DNA from: Flavobacteriaceae bacterium
GTDB taxonomy: Bacteria; Bacteroidota; Bacteroidia; Flavobacteriales; Flavobacteriaceae
NCBI GenBank assembly: GCA_018674025.1
Contig: JABHBC010000051.1
Span: 1-5,102 of the forward strand
Direction of reading: 5' to 3'
DNA: 5,102 nt
Below are positions 1-5,102 of the stretch, piece after piece. Both the position numbers and the translations under genes were made by a program. Under the pieces are notes generated by a model, which ran no database searches, had not been told where the DNA came from, and was given only the letters and a program-made list of their open reading frames with translations. Each line of letters opens with the position of its first letter. Position 1 is the stretch's first letter.

Positions 1-72
1 AAAGAAATAGATGTAGGAAATCAGCTACTAGAACAACCTTTATTCAACATAATAAATGAGCTAAATGAGTGA
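1..72 (+). CDS. C-terminal end of an unidentified protein (partial)
   Basis: Frame 1 is open from the window edge to a TGA at 70-72 and gives 23 residues ending in LLEQPLFNIINELNE. The mix of hydrophobic and acidic residues suits a C-terminal amphipathic helix of a soluble protein. The gene starts outside the window, so the family cannot be recognised. It points toward the minus-strand tRNA, so the two transcription units converge. No U-tract terminator is seen for it on the plus strand. A random open stretch of 72 bases is possible in such AT-rich DNA, but the position fits a real gene end. Confidence 0.5.
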   Translation, partial: KEIDVGNQLLEQPLFNIINELNE

Positions 73-73
73 C

Positions 74-101
74 ATAATGTATACAATAATGTATACAATA
101 A
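74..101. repeat. Tandem 12-bp repeat with TGTATACA palindrome cores
   Basis: The unit AATGTATACAAT occurs twice in direct tandem (76-87 and 88-99), and period-12 matching extends over 74-101. Each copy contains the 8-bp palindrome TGTATACA (78-85 and 90-97). The two copies can also pair with each other as an 8-bp stem with an AATA loop. The repeat lies between the stop of the upstream gene and the terminator of the tRNA. No T-run follows the possible hairpin on either strand, so it is not a standard terminator. It may be a slippage duplication or a paired protein-binding site. No function is known. Confidence 0.6.
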
Positions 102-103
102 AT

Positions 104-133
104 AAAAAAGGGAACTACATTTCTGTAATTCCC
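104..133 (-). terminator. Intrinsic terminator of the tRNA-Arg gene
   Basis: Read on the minus strand, GGGAATTACA pairs with the complementary arm across a 4-base loop (plus-strand arms 110-119 and 124-133). Nine of ten positions pair, with one C/A mismatch. Six T residues follow on the minus strand (complement of 104-109). The hairpin begins 5 nt after the tRNA 3' end, as expected for termination of a single-tRNA transcript. On the plus strand no T-run follows, so it should act in one direction only. Confidence 0.8.
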
Positions 134-137
134 TTCG

Positions 138-211
138 TGACCTCGGAAGGATTCAAACCTTCAACCTCTTGAGCCGTAATCAAGTGCACTATTCAGTTAT
201 GCTACGAGGCC
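138..211 (-). tRNA. trnR: tRNA-Arg (anticodon ACG)
   Basis: The minus strand folds into a complete 74-nt cloverleaf. The 7-bp acceptor stem GGCCTCG/CGAGGTC has one G-U pair. The D stem is GCAT/GTGC with a 9-nt loop. The anticodon stem CTTGA/TCAAG encloses the loop TTACGGC with anticodon ACG. The variable loop is AGGTT, and the T arm GAAGG/CCTTC encloses TTTGAAT. The discriminator base is A and no CCA is encoded, so CCA must be added after transcription. ACG (inosine-modified in most bacteria) reads the CGN codons other than CGG. Two tertiary pairs differ from the usual form: positions 15-48 and 19-56 are A-T instead of G-C, as compensated changes, so the gene looks functional. Confidence 0.95.
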
Positions 212-229
212 ATTAAATAAAAAGAAGTA

Positions 230-237
230 CAAATATA
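230..237 (-). promoter_or_regulatory. Probable -7 box of the tRNA-Arg promoter
   Basis: On the minus strand this reads TATATTTG, an exact match to the Bacteroidota -7 consensus TAnnTTTG. Transcription would start near 223-224, leaving a leader of about 12 nt before the tRNA. I see no convincing TTTG about 19-21 bases further upstream, so the -33 element is weak or absent. Confidence 0.5.
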
Positions 238-282
238 AAAGTATTTAATCATAAATAAGAATTAAAAACTTATCAATTTGTT

Positions 283-290
283 TAAATTTG
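283..290 (+). promoter_or_regulatory. Possible -7 box for the secreted-protein gene
   Basis: TAAATTTG matches the Bacteroidota -7 consensus TAnnTTTG. The predicted transcription start, near 297, would give a leader of about 19 nt before the ATG at 316. No TTTG or TTG lies at the expected -33 distance (around 260), so support rests on one box in AT-rich DNA. Confidence 0.4.
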
Positions 291-315
291 CAAAACAATT
301 TTTTAGTTAAAAAAA

Positions 316-984
316 ATGAAAAAATTAAAGCTATTATTTTTATTTATTTCACTTGCAGCTTTAGGGCAAGATAATGATTCGAATGTGTGGAGTGGATTTG
401 ATACCAACGGGTTTTCAGGAGTATTTTATAATAGAGTAACACCAGTAGAGGGTACAACATACTTATTCGACAATTGGGAACAAAACGCAATAGTACACAA
501 AATCTTAAAAGATAAATTTCTAGTAAGAAGGGTTAATCTTAATCTAAATAAAATGACTTTTGATGCCAAAATAACTGAATCCGAAGATGTACTATCATTT
601 TCATTTAAGGGTGTAGATAAAGTTGAGATTAATAACAGAACATTTAAGAATATTTTATATAACAAATCCAATAGATTATTTGAAGTATTTTATACTGATG
701 ATAATATTAAATTCATGAAAGGCTTTGAAGTTAAATTAATAAAAGCTTCAAAGGATCCTATGGTTAATAGACCCTTTGATAAATATGTTAAAACTGAAAG
801 TTATTATTTAATGAACAAAAAGGTCCTAAGTAAAATTAAATTAAAGAAAAAAGAAATTTATAAAACTTTAGGGCTCAGTAATGAGGATATATCTAAATTA
901 AATACCTTTATAAAATCTACTTCAATTTCACTAAAAAAAGAAAAAGATATAATTAAGCTATTAACATATTTAAATAGTATTTAA
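316..984 (+). CDS. Secreted protein of unknown function, 222 aa
   Basis: Residues 1-17 form a classic Sec signal peptide: a lysine-rich start, a hydrophobic core LLFLFISLAAL, and a likely cleavage site between G17 and Q18. There is no lipobox cysteine, and the protein contains no cysteine at all. The middle part (about 35-145) looks beta-rich, with a notable EGTTYLFDNWEQNAIV stretch at 45-60. The C-terminal part (about 160-222) is lysine-rich and probably helical, ending in KDIIKLLTYLNSI. This layout resembles uncharacterised secreted proteins often seen in flavobacteria, but I cannot name a family or function. The start ATG follows an A-rich stretch without a Shine-Dalgarno sequence, as is normal in this phylum. 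It is separated from the next gene by 157 bp with its own promoter, so it is probably not part of the downstream operon. No clear terminator follows it. Confidence 0.85.
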   Translation: MKKLKLLFLFISLAALGQDNDSNVWSGFDTNGFSGVFYNRVTPVEGTTYLFDNWEQNAIVHKILKDKFLVRRVNLNLNKMTFDAKITESEDVLSFSFKGVDKVEINNRTFKNILYNKSNRLFEVFYTDDNIKFMKGFEVKLIKASKDPMVNRPFDKYVKTESYYLMNKKVLSKIKLKKKEIYKTLGLSNEDISKLNTFIKSTSISLKKEKDIIKLLTYLNSI

Positions 985-1046
985 TCTTAAAAATAATTAA
1001 ATTTTAATAAATTATATTTCAATAATTACTTCTAAAAAAATTGTTT

Positions 1047-1067
1047 TATTTAGATTCAATAAAAATA
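1047..1067. promoter_or_regulatory. Candidate operator 1 (imperfect 21-bp palindrome)
   Basis: The site is centred on C1057. Its left arm reads TATTTAGATT and its right arm AATAAAAATA. Eight of ten positions are complementary; the two mismatches fall at the G and A of TAGA. It abuts candidate operator 2, and the left half here matches the reverse complement of the right half there (TTTATTTAGA at 1045-1054 against TCTAAATAAA at 1082-1091). Both sites therefore fit one consensus with arms TTATTTAGA and TCTAAATAA. Dyads of this size upstream of a probable metal-uptake operon suggest a Fur-type or similar metalloregulator, but the regulator is inferred. Confidence 0.45.
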
Positions 1068-1090
1068 TTATTTAAAATTAGTCTAAATAA
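1068..1090. promoter_or_regulatory. Candidate operator 2 (imperfect 23-bp palindrome)
   Basis: The outer arms TTATTTA (1068-1074) and TAAATAA (1084-1090) are perfectly complementary. Nine of eleven positions pair across the whole dyad, centred on T1079. It ends two bases before the T-run of the -33 region, so a bound protein could block RNA polymerase. It shares its half-site with operator 1 immediately upstream, and the two sites abut with no gap. The AT-rich context makes some dyads expected by chance; the shared half-sites make chance less likely. Confidence 0.5.
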
Positions 1091-1092
1091 AT

Positions 1093-1123
1093 TTTGCAAA
1101 ATTAATATCCTGTAATATATTTG
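1093..1123 (+). promoter_or_regulatory. Promoter of the DUF4856/imelysin/HTTM operon
   Basis: TTTG at 1093-1096 (-33) and TATATTTG at 1116-1123 (-7, consensus TAnnTTTG) are separated by 19 bp, which is the expected Bacteroidota arrangement. The predicted start of transcription is near 1130, giving a leader of about 12 nt to the ATG at 1142. The -33 box lies inside the 14-bp perfect palindrome AATTTTGCAAAATT (1090-1103), and the two candidate operators end next to it. This is the best promoter in the window. Confidence 0.75.
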
Positions 1124-1141
1124 CTTTATAATTAAAAAATA

Positions 1142-2350
1142 ATGAAAAATTACATAATTTTAATCCCTTTGATTTTAATTTCATTCACTTCATGTGATAA
1201 TGATGACAATGATCAACCGGTTATACCAACTATTCAAGCCCCAGAAACATATTCTTTTGAAAGAAATGGAGAATCTACGGTTAGTTATTCAGGACAAACA
1301 ACTAGACTAGAACAAGCAGATGAATTATATGCAGCTTTAAACTCTTCTGAATCTACAGCATCTGGATTAGACTTAATGTTTAACGGATCTGAAGGTTCTT
1401 CAGCAGGTTTTGCTAATGATTTATTAAATGGAACATCAAAAATTATCGGTAGCAAAACAGCTTCATCTACTTTAGCAGGAAGTGCTACTACCAAGGAAAG
1501 ATTCAACCAGTATATTACAGATTTTGCTTCAAACGTAGCACCAAACTGGAATATGGATGCAGCCCCAGGAATGCCTGGTTCAATTACTTCTCCTGATGGA
1601 GCTTCTACATACCAAATTAATGCAGTAGGTCAAGAATTAGATCAGCTATTCTTCAAAGGACTAATTGGCGCGTTTACATTAGATCAAATCGTTAACAATT
1701 ATATTCATCCAAATCAATTAGATTCTGGAACAAGAATTGATGACAATGATAGTGGCGTATTATCAGATGGTAAACCTTATACTGATATGGAACACAAATG
1801 GGATGAAGGATTTGGATATTTATACGGTCAAGAAGGTGATTTAGATGACGTAGGTGCAACTGTAGGAAGTGCTCCAGCAGGTTCTGGAAACCTACTTATG
1901 AAATATTTTAAAAAAGTAAATGCTGAAGGTGGTTACGAGCCAGGTATTGGTCAAACAGTATACGATGCATTTATTATGGGAAGAACTGCAATTGTAAATA
2001 GAGATTACGATCTTAGAGAAGCTCAAGCTGATATTATTCAAATAGAATTATCTAAAGTAATTGGATACTATGCTATACACTACTTAAATGATTACATTTC
2101 TAAAGTTGAGGCTGGCAATATTGCTAAAGCTCACCACTCACTTTCTGAAGCATATGGTTTTATTTTAAGTCTTCAATTTACTAATAATGGTAATGATGAG
2201 CCATACATGTCTAAAGCGGATGTTGAAAGTTTTTTAGACACGTCTTTAGCTGATTTTCATAATGTCAATCAAAATGATATCATAGCAAATGGCAGCGGTA
2301 TGATTGATGTTATTAAAGCTGCTTACGGAAACACTTTAATGATTGACTAA
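1142..2350 (+). CDS. DUF4856 family lipoprotein, 402 aa
   Basis: The N-terminus is a lipoprotein signal peptide: hydrophobic residues 4-17 end in FTSC, with lipidated Cys18 as the only cysteine. It is followed by an acidic stretch, DNDDND, of the kind that can direct Bacteroidota lipoproteins to the cell surface. The mature protein begins with TYSFERNGESTVSYSGQTTRL (36-56), which I recognise as the start of DUF4856 (Pfam PF16148), and the length fits that family. The rest appears mostly helical. Two segments match each other: H218-KWD-E222-GFGY and H332-SLS-E336-AYGF, both H-x3-E-[GA]-[FY]-G-[FY], which suggests an internal duplication. The function is unknown. As the first gene of an operon with an imelysin and a receptor, it may bind or capture a metal or metal complex at the outer membrane. 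By eye it is less AT-rich than its neighbours, which may reflect strong expression. Confidence 0.88.
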   Translation: MKNYIILIPLILISFTSCDNDDNDQPVIPTIQAPETYSFERNGESTVSYSGQTTRLEQADELYAALNSSESTASGLDLMFNGSEGSSAGFANDLLNGTSKIIGSKTASSTLAGSATTKERFNQYITDFASNVAPNWNMDAAPGMPGSITSPDGASTYQINAVGQELDQLFFKGLIGAFTLDQIVNNYIHPNQLDSGTRIDDNDSGVLSDGKPYTDMEHKWDEGFGYLYGQEGDLDDVGATVGSAPAGSGNLLMKYFKKVNAEGGYEPGIGQTVYDAFIMGRTAIVNRDYDLREAQADIIQIELSKVIGYYAIHYLNDYISKVEAGNIAKAHHSLSEAYGFILSLQFTNNGNDEPYMSKADVESFLDTSLADFHNVNQNDIIANGSGMIDVIKAAYGNTLMID

Positions 2351-2365
2351 TTTTAACTTTTTTTT

Positions 2366-2400
2366 AGAACTCAGTAACGATAATTAGTTACTGAGTTCTT
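2366..2400 (+). terminator. Hairpin terminator or attenuator after the DUF4856 gene
   Basis: A perfect 13-bp stem, AGAACTCAGTAAC (2366-2378) with its complement at 2387-2399, encloses an 8-nt loop. A moderately T-rich tail (TTCTTTATATTT) follows, and a run of eight T precedes it. It begins 15 nt after the stop codon. The next gene starts only 15 nt after the stem, so it probably allows partial read-through and lowers expression of the downstream genes, or protects the upstream mRNA 3' end. Confidence 0.7.
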
Positions 2401-2414
2401 TATATTTGCAAGCT

Positions 2415-3497
2415 ATGATTAAAAAAATATTCTCATTTACACTCATTTTAAACTTACTAATTTTTTCCTGTAATTCTGACAGTGATGATAACTCCAGTGA
2501 AGTATGGGAACAAAAATCTGAAATGCTAACAAATTGGGCTGATAACTTTATCATTCCATCTTACACAACTTTAACAAACAACCTTGTATTATTAGAAGAA
2601 TCTGGTAATACATTTGCTAGTTCTAGAAATCAACAAAATCTTGAAAATCTACGAAACAGCTTTATAAATGCTTATTTATCGTGGCAATATGTAGAAATGT
2701 TTGACATTGGACTTGCAGAAGAAACATATTACAAATCCAAAATGAATATTTATCCAACCACAGTTTCAAGAATTGAGTTGAATATTCAAAATGGGAATAC
2801 TGATTTTAATAATAGTAATAATTATGCAGCACAAGGTTTTCCTGCACTTGATTACTTATTATATGGGATTGAAAATAGTGATGAACTTATTCTTTCAAAA
2901 TTTAATAATGAACCTCAATATTTAATTTATCTATCTAATGTTATTAATCAGATGCTCCAAAACACCTACCCTATTGTAGAAGATTGGCAAAATTACAGAA
3001 ATCCCTTTATAGGCTCAGTTAGAAATACCGCCACTTCTAGTGTGAATAAAATGACTAATGATTTTATCTATTATTACGAAAAAGGATTTAGAGCAAATAA
3101 ATTTGGTATACCAGCTGGAGTATTTTCAGGAGGAGCTTTACCAGAAAAAGTTGAAGCTTTTTATAATCAAAATATCTCTAAAGCATTAGCTTTAGAAGGT
3201 TTTCAAGCAATTAAAAATTTTTATAACGGAAATGGAGGAGTTAGTTTGAGACAATATATTTCTGAAGTTTCAACGGAAGAGTATTCTGAATTATCTACAG
3301 ATATTTTAGATCAGTTTAATATTGCTGAAAATTTAATAAATGGTCTTGATGAGAATTTTTATAATCAAATTTTAACAAATAATATTAAAGTTCTTGAAAC
3401 ATATGATGCAATTCAACAAGGAACTATTTTGTTAAAAACAGATATGCTCTCTGTTTTACAAATCCCAACTGACTATGTTGATGCAGATGGTGATTAG
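2415..3497 (+). CDS. Imelysin-family (peptidase M75-like) lipoprotein, 360 aa
   Basis: The start chosen is ATG 2415. An in-frame TTG at 2406 would add only three residues and lies in a promoter-like TATATTTG. The signal peptide ends in LIFSC, with lipidated Cys19 followed by SDSDD. The imelysin pattern is clear: IIPSYTTL near 46-53, WQYVEMFDIG at 90-99, NIYPTTVSRIE at 111-121, GFPALDYLLYG at 141-151, KFGIPAGVFSGG at 229-240 and the ending TDYVDADGD. Imelysin-like proteins fold as two helical bundles, sit in the periplasm or on the outer membrane, and are linked to iron uptake. The family motif GxHxxE is here G141-F-P143-A-L-D146, so His and Glu are replaced. This argues against peptidase-type metal chemistry at that site and is compatible with a binding role. 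The neighbours support uptake of iron or another metal complex. Confidence 0.92.
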   Translation: MIKKIFSFTLILNLLIFSCNSDSDDNSSEVWEQKSEMLTNWADNFIIPSYTTLTNNLVLLEESGNTFASSRNQQNLENLRNSFINAYLSWQYVEMFDIGLAEETYYKSKMNIYPTTVSRIELNIQNGNTDFNNSNNYAAQGFPALDYLLYGIENSDELILSKFNNEPQYLIYLSNVINQMLQNTYPIVEDWQNYRNPFIGSVRNTATSSVNKMTNDFIYYYEKGFRANKFGIPAGVFSGGALPEKVEAFYNQNISKALALEGFQAIKNFYNGNGGVSLRQYISEVSTEEYSELSTDILDQFNIAENLINGLDENFYNQILTNNIKVLETYDAIQQGTILLKTDMLSVLQIPTDYVDADGD

Positions 3498-3525
3498 ATT
3501 ATATTTAAAAAAATAAATTTAGTTT

Positions 3526-3561
3526 AAGATTCTCTAACTATATTAGAGAGTCTTTTTTTTT
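3526..3561 (+). terminator. Strong intrinsic terminator just before the HTTM gene
   Basis: The 12-bp stem (3526-3537 with 3543-3554, one G-U pair) has the 5-nt loop CTATA and runs into nine consecutive T residues (3553-3561). It is the most classical terminator in the window. The ATG of the HTTM gene lies only three bases after the T-run, with no room for a promoter between them. The HTTM gene must therefore be transcribed by read-through, or from a promoter inside the imelysin gene. Confidence 0.85.
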
Positions 3562-3564
3562 AAC

Positions 3565-4938
3565 ATGAATTCGAAAATTAAAAATTATATAAATTCATAC
3601 ACCAATGCTAGCCCATTAGCTGTTTTTAGAATTGGGTTTGGTTTGATGATGTTATATAGTATGATAAGGTTTTGGAATAAAGGATGGATCAACACACTTT
3701 ACATAGAGCCTAAATTTCATTTTAAATATTATGGGTTTGAATGGGTTAGAGAATTGGGAGATTACACTTATTTATTATTTGTGCTCTGTATAATTAGCTC
3801 AATTTTTATAACAATTGGTTATAAATATAGATTTTCCATGATTTTGTTTTTTCTGTCATTTACTTACATAGAATTAATAGATAAAACAACATATCTAAAT
3901 CATTATTACTTTATAAGTATTCTAAGTTTTTTAATGATTTTTTTACCTGCTAATGCATACTTTTCAATAGATAATAATTTTAAAAAAAGAAGCTACAAAG
4001 AAATCCCCAAATGGTCAATTGATTGCATTAAACTATTACTTTCAATTGTATATTTTTACTCTGGTTTAGCGAAAATTAATACAGATTGGCTATTAAATGC
4101 CATGCCTTTAAAATTATGGTTGCCATCTAAATATGACCTTCCTTTAATTGGTGAAACATTTATGCAACAAGAATGGGTTCATTATTTCATGAGCTGGGGT
4201 GGTATGTTATATGATTTATCTATCCCATTTTTATTGTTATACAAAAAGACTAGAATAATCGGATTTGTTCTCGTAATATTTTTTCATCTATTTACGGGAG
4301 TTTTGTTTCCTATTGGAATGTTTCCATACATTATGATAGTTGGCTCTCTTATATTTTTCGATTATAATGTTCATCTAAAAATAATCAAATACATAAAAAA
4401 AATTGTTGAACCAATTAAAAAATACTTCAAAATTGAAGAAAATATAAAAGATGAAAAAATAACAATAAAAAACAGAAGAATTGTATTATCGATAATTTCT
4501 ATATTTTTTGTAATTCAACTATTTTTACCCTTTAGATATCTATTATATCCTAGTGAATTATTTTGGAGTGAGGAAGGTTACAGATTTTCTTGGAGAGTTA
4601 TGTTGGTTGAGAAAATAGGTTACACAACTTTTAAAATAAAAAGTAAAAATAACGAATCTTACTTTTATGTAAATAATGAAGAATTTTTAACTTCATTTCA
4701 AGAAAAGCAAATGAGTTTTCAGCCAGACTTTATTTTAGAATATGCCCACTATTTAGGAGATTATTATACATCTAAAGGTTATGGTGGAGTTGAAGTTTAT
4801 GCAGAAAGTTATGTGTCATTAAACGGAAGAACTAACAAACGGTTTATAAATTCTGAAGTAGATCTCTATAAAAAGAAAGAATCTTTTAAAAATAAAAAAT
4901 GGATAATTCCAATAGACGATGAAATTAAAGGTTTTTAG
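3565..4938 (+). CDS. HTTM-domain, vitamin K-dependent gamma-carboxylase-like membrane protein, 457 aa
   Basis: The protein is polytopic, with about eight or nine hydrophobic segments (roughly 17-35, 67-84, 90-106, 111-130, 152-168, 212-226, 231-249, 252-266, 305-322). Its start, ASPLAVFRIGFGLMML, is typical of HTTM proteins and supports ATG 3565. Family hallmarks are YLNHYYF at 110-116 (H113) and YSGLAKINTDWL at 165-176. K170 probably corresponds to the catalytic-base lysine of human GGCX. The region LPFRYLLYPSELFWSEEGYRFSWR at 321-344 resembles the start of the carboxylase C-terminal domain, followed by an extracytoplasmic part to 457. GGCX carboxylates glutamate using reduced vitamin K, O2 and CO2; menaquinol could supply this in a flavobacterium. 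Bacterial homologues may do other quinone chemistry: the Leptospira version is reported to lack protein carboxylation. The substrate is unknown. The gene is very AT-rich. Confidence 0.9.
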   Translation: MNSKIKNYINSYTNASPLAVFRIGFGLMMLYSMIRFWNKGWINTLYIEPKFHFKYYGFEWVRELGDYTYLLFVLCIISSIFITIGYKYRFSMILFFLSFTYIELIDKTTYLNHYYFISILSFLMIFLPANAYFSIDNNFKKRSYKEIPKWSIDCIKLLLSIVYFYSGLAKINTDWLLNAMPLKLWLPSKYDLPLIGETFMQQEWVHYFMSWGGMLYDLSIPFLLLYKKTRIIGFVLVIFFHLFTGVLFPIGMFPYIMIVGSLIFFDYNVHLKIIKYIKKIVEPIKKYFKIEENIKDEKITIKNRRIVLSIISIFFVIQLFLPFRYLLYPSELFWSEEGYRFSWRVMLVEKIGYTTFKIKSKNNESYFYVNNEEFLTSFQEKQMSFQPDFILEYAHYLGDYYTSKGYGGVEVYAESYVSLNGRTNKRFINSEVDLYKKKESFKNKKWIIPIDDEIKGF

Positions 4939-5102
4939 AATATTTATTTTTGTAAGCTTGCTCTCAATAAATTCCAATGCAAGTAACAAAGTTTTTGGAA
5001 CCATTACTGAAGAAGGCTCCAATATAACAATTAGTAATGTAAATATCTATGATGACGATATTGGTTTAGTAGCTGTATCAGACTCAAAAGGATACTACGA
5101 AT
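4919..5102 (+). CDS. N-terminus of a TonB-dependent receptor with carboxypeptidase-D-like domain (partial)
   Basis: An ATG at 4919 opens a frame that runs off the window after 61 codons. It overlaps the 3' end of the HTTM gene by 20 bp in another frame, which suggests translational coupling. Residues 1-21 form a signal peptide (MKLKVFRIFIFVSLLSINSNA), probably cleaved after A21. The following KVFGTITEEG...ISNVNIYDDDIG...SDSKGYYE has the pattern of the CarboxypepD_reg-like domain found at the N-terminus of many Bacteroidota TonB-dependent receptors. The plug and barrel would lie outside the window, so the receptor identity rests on this domain and the operon. Its likely job is energy-dependent import of the metal complex captured by the lipoproteins. 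Confidence 0.8.
   Translation, partial: MKLKVFRIFIFVSLLSINSNASNKVFGTITEEGSNITISNVNIYDDDIGLVAVSDSKGYYE

Noticed and set aside
242..257. Inverted repeat TATTTA/TAAATA between the divergent tRNA and secreted-protein genes
   Set aside because: The arms are only 6 bp of A and T with a 4-base gap, which is expected by chance in this AT-rich spacer. It lacks the TAGA/TCTA part of the candidate operators upstream of the DUF4856 gene.
287..294. TTTGCAAA palindrome shared with the operon promoter region
   Set aside because: Here it overlaps the -7 box, while at 1093-1100 it overlaps the -33 box. The shared word is mostly the TTTG promoter motif itself, so it gives no good evidence for a common regulator.
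426..671. 81-codon open frame on the minus strand
   Set aside because: It lies fully inside the secreted-protein gene on the opposite strand. The product is low in complexity with no family pattern, and no promoter precedes it.
985..1044. Terminator after the secreted-protein gene
   Set aside because: The sequence is rich in A and T, but I find no stable stem with a following T-run.
1285..1506. 73-codon open frame on the minus strand
   Set aside because: It is antisense to the well-supported DUF4856 gene and shows no family pattern or own promoter.
2406..2414. TTG at 2406 as start of the imelysin gene
   Set aside because: ATG 2415 directly begins a standard lipoprotein signal peptide (MIKKIF). 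The TTG start would add only MQA and lies within a promoter-like box.
4819..5022. 67-codon open frame on the minus strand
   Set aside because: It is antisense to the end of the HTTM gene and the receptor start, both of which have clear family features.

Overview
The window looks like chromosomal DNA from a member of the Bacteroidota, most likely a flavobacterium. Four things point that way: very AT-rich DNA; no Shine-Dalgarno sequences before the genes; Bacteroidota-type promoter boxes (TAnnTTTG at -7, TTTG at -33); and a neighbourhood of DUF4856 lipoprotein, imelysin-like lipoprotein, HTTM (vitamin K-dependent gamma-carboxylase-like) membrane protein and TonB-dependent receptor, an order I associate with this group. 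No genus or species can be named from the sequence alone.

Left part (1-1046). The last 24 codons of an unidentified plus-strand gene end at 72. A short AT-rich tandem repeat follows, then a minus-strand tRNA-Arg(ACG) with its own intrinsic terminator. A divergent plus-strand gene (316-984) encodes a small secreted protein of unknown function.

Right part (1047-5102). A probable operon starts after a regulatory region that holds two abutting imperfect palindromes, a 14-bp perfect palindrome and a near-ideal Bacteroidota promoter. It encodes, in order, a DUF4856 lipoprotein, an imelysin-family lipoprotein, an HTTM membrane protein and the start of a secreted protein with a carboxypeptidase-D-like regulatory domain, very probably a TonB-dependent outer-membrane receptor that continues beyond the window. 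A terminator-like hairpin lies in each of the first two intergenic gaps. The last two genes overlap by 20 bp.

The likely theme is uptake of a metal, probably iron. Imelysin-like proteins are linked to iron acquisition in other bacteria, and TonB receptors import metal complexes. The unusual member is the gamma-carboxylase-like protein. It could modify glutamates of the exported partners, or use reduced menaquinone for other chemistry. That idea, the metal substrate and the identity of the regulator are inferences, not facts visible in the sequence.
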